Source of the DNA: an uncultured Oscillospiraceae bacterium
Lineage (GTDB): Bacteria; Bacillota; Clostridia; Oscillospirales; Oscillospiraceae
Length of the DNA: 42,009 nucleotides
Direction of reading: 5' to 3'
Assembly (NCBI GenBank): GCA_946546815.1
Contig: CAMNOL010000009.1
Span: 1-42,009, forward strand
A program made the translations under genes and the position numbers. This document shows, piece by piece, positions 40,875 through 42,009 of this stretch (its first letter is position 1; every line of letters begins with the position of its first letter). Under the pieces are notes generated by a model. The model saw nothing but the letters and a program-made list of their open reading frames with translations. It was not told the DNA's origin and made no database searches.

Positions 40875-41503
40875 ACACGGTTGGAATTGTGCTTCTGGTG
40901 CTGCTGGCGTTTCTGGTGCTGCTTTGGTTTACCCGGCTGGGAGGCAGGGTAGAATACTCCGAGGCGGGACTCACCGCTGCCCTCCGGGTGGGGCCGCTGT
41001 ACGTGAAGGTGTACCCCCGGAAAAAGAAAAAGCCGGCAAAAAAGAAGCCGGAAGCCGAAGAAAATAAGAAGAAACAATCCGGAAAAAAATTCGGTAAAAA
41101 AAAGAAGCACCCCACGGAGAAGCAGGCCGCGGAGTCTCAGAAGTCCGGCGGAAGGCTGGACACAGTGATGAACCTGCTGCCGGATGTGTTTCAACTGGCA
41201 GGGGAGGCGGTGCGAAAGCTCCGCGTGGAGGATCTGGTGCTGGAATACACCATCGCCGGGCGGCATGACGCGGCGGGAGCGGCGGTGCAGTACGGCACGG
41301 TGTACGCCACCGGCGGCGCGCTGTACGGCCTGCTGGAGCAGCACCTGGACCTGAAAAACTGCCGCATCGGTGCGGAGGTGGACTTCAACGAGGAAACGCC
41401 GAAGGTGTACGCCTGCCTGAACCTGTCCTACCGGACGGGGCAGCTGGTGGTCATCGGCATCCACGCGCTGAAGGTTTATCTGAAGCTGAATCATTCCAAA
41501 TGA
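40871..41503 (+). CDS. DUF2953 domain protein
   Basis: This 210-residue protein has an N-terminal membrane helix (3-20), a Lys/Glu-rich linker (50-95) and a C-terminal DUF2953-like domain (YTIAGRHDAAGAAVQYGTVYATGGALYGLLEQ). DUF2953 genes usually sit directly before the gerW/ytfJ gene in spore formers, as here, suggesting a sporulation role of unknown kind. ATG 40871 overlaps the scpB stop (ATGA), with GAGGAGGG upstream. Confidence 0.88.
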   Translation: MNTVGIVLLVLLAFLVLLWFTRLGGRVEYSEAGLTAALRVGPLYVKVYPRKKKKPAKKKPEAEENKKKQSGKKFGKKKKHPTEKQAAESQKSGGRLDTVMNLLPDVFQLAGEAVRKLRVEDLVLEYTIAGRHDAAGAAVQYGTVYATGGALYGLLEQHLDLKNCRIGAEVDFNEETPKVYACLNLSYRTGQLVVIGIHALKVYLKLNHSK

Positions 41504-41538
41504 TCTGATATACTGAAAGAAAACAGGAGGAACCAACT

Positions 41539-41949
41539 ATGGGAACCAATCATCCGATCAATGAAGTCATCGGCACCACGATGAACAAGGTGCGGGAGAT
41601 GGTGGACGCCAACACCGTCGTCGGCGAACCCATCCACACCCCTGAGGGCGTGACCATCATCCCGGTGTCCAGGATCAGCTTCGGCTTCGGCTCCGGCGGC
41701 AGCGACTTCAACGCCAAAAAGGAGTCCGCGCCAAAGAACTTCGGCGGCGGCGCGGCGGCGGGCGTCAACGTGGACCCCATCGCCTTTCTGATCGTCCGGA
41801 AGGACACGGTGCGCCTGCTGCCCTGCACCCCCGGTCCCTACGGCCCGGTGGATAAGCTCATCGACTTTATGCCCGACATTGTGGACCGGGTGAGCAATTT
41901 TGTGGACAGCCGCAAGTCCGGCAAGGACGAGGGCCCAGAGGAAGCGTAA
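41539..41949 (+). CDS. gerW: GerW family sporulation protein (YtfJ)
   Basis: GerW/YtfJ is a small spore protein needed for normal germination in Bacillus. The 136-residue protein begins MGTNHPINEVIGTTMNKVREM and has the family core VVGEPIHTPEGVTIIPVSRISFGFGSGG and VDPIAFLIV. RBS CAGGAGG. The stop codon is 6 bp before mobile element D. Confidence 0.95.
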   Translation: MGTNHPINEVIGTTMNKVREMVDANTVVGEPIHTPEGVTIIPVSRISFGFGSGGSDFNAKKESAPKNFGGGAAAGVNVDPIAFLIVRKDTVRLLPCTPGPYGPVDKLIDFMPDIVDRVSNFVDSRKSGKDEGPEEA

Positions 41950-41955
41950 CCCATG

Positions 41956-42009
41956 GGAACCACTGATTCAATCAAGCTACGGCGTCTGGACGGTCTATTT
42001 TCCGCCATA
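41956..42009. mobile_element. MITE-like element, copy D (cut by window end)
   Basis: The last 54 bases are identical to the reverse complement of 9437-9490 (element A), starting with the same terminal repeat GGAACCACTGATTCAATC. The element is therefore present again in inverse orientation and continues beyond the window. The 4 bp before it are CATG; whether they are duplicated on the far side cannot be seen. Confidence 0.8.

Overview
The window is GC-rich chromosomal DNA from a spore-forming, gut-type member of the Clostridia. Oscillospiraceae/Ruminococcaceae relatives such as Flavonifractor or Oscillibacter are the best guess. Support comes from Firmicutes-style Shine-Dalgarno sequences and sigma-A promoters, Firmicutes gene orders (rplS-rbgA-rnhB-yraN, tig-clpP-clpX-lon-engB, scpA-scpB-DUF2953-gerW, the yfmF/yfmH pair), two sporulation/germination genes (ypeB, gerW) and a lysine riboswitch. 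It is almost entirely housekeeping sequence. No prophage, CRISPR array, defence island or complete insertion sequence was seen.

Layout. 1-540: five tRNA genes (Gly, Arg, His, Gln, Lys) closed by a terminator. 719-945: a promoter followed by a 192-nt RNA whose ends pair, a 6S-like candidate. 984-9296: an unknown membrane protein, a NUDIX hydrolase, a PurF-like enzyme with a degenerate glutaminase site, a C39-like membrane protease with a SEDS (FtsW/RodA) protein, a P1-family peptidase and lgt. 9480-18877: the M16 pair yfmF/yfmH, ypeB, a ketopantoate reductase-like gene, an AI-2E-family permease, purB and queA. 19031-22711: a lysine riboswitch with terminator controlling asd-dapA-dapB and a stand-alone tandem ACT protein, a lysine/diaminopimelate operon. 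22814-26641: a DRE-TIM aldolase-like gene divergent from a B12/radical-SAM protein and its partner. 26790-31711: rplS, rbgA, rnhB, yraN, thrC with a structured leader, and a metallophosphoesterase. 31852-38645: protein quality control (tig, clpP, clpX, lon) and engB. 38793-41949: a site-2-type protease, scpA, scpB, a DUF2953 protein and gerW.

The most unusual content lies between genes. A family of short non-coding elements with imperfect terminal inverted repeats (ends GG...CC) and 4-bp target duplications occurs at 9330-9490 (CCAG), 24013-24093 (CTAA) and 35208-35365 (CAAG), with a fourth copy cut by the window end (41956-42009). The members share an internal core (GCGGAAAATAG-type hairpin followed by a GCGCCG-like block) but carry two different terminal-repeat types. 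Three of four lie at or within about 6 bp of a stop codon; one supplies the stop of yfmH, and one sits in the 5' leader of the radical-SAM gene. They look like MITEs moved by a transposase outside this window.

Other points of interest are the PurF-like protein with Ser in place of the catalytic Cys, a perfectly spaced 22-bp direct repeat between two divergent promoters, the 6S-like RNA, the stand-alone ACT regulator and structured leaders ahead of thrC and tig.
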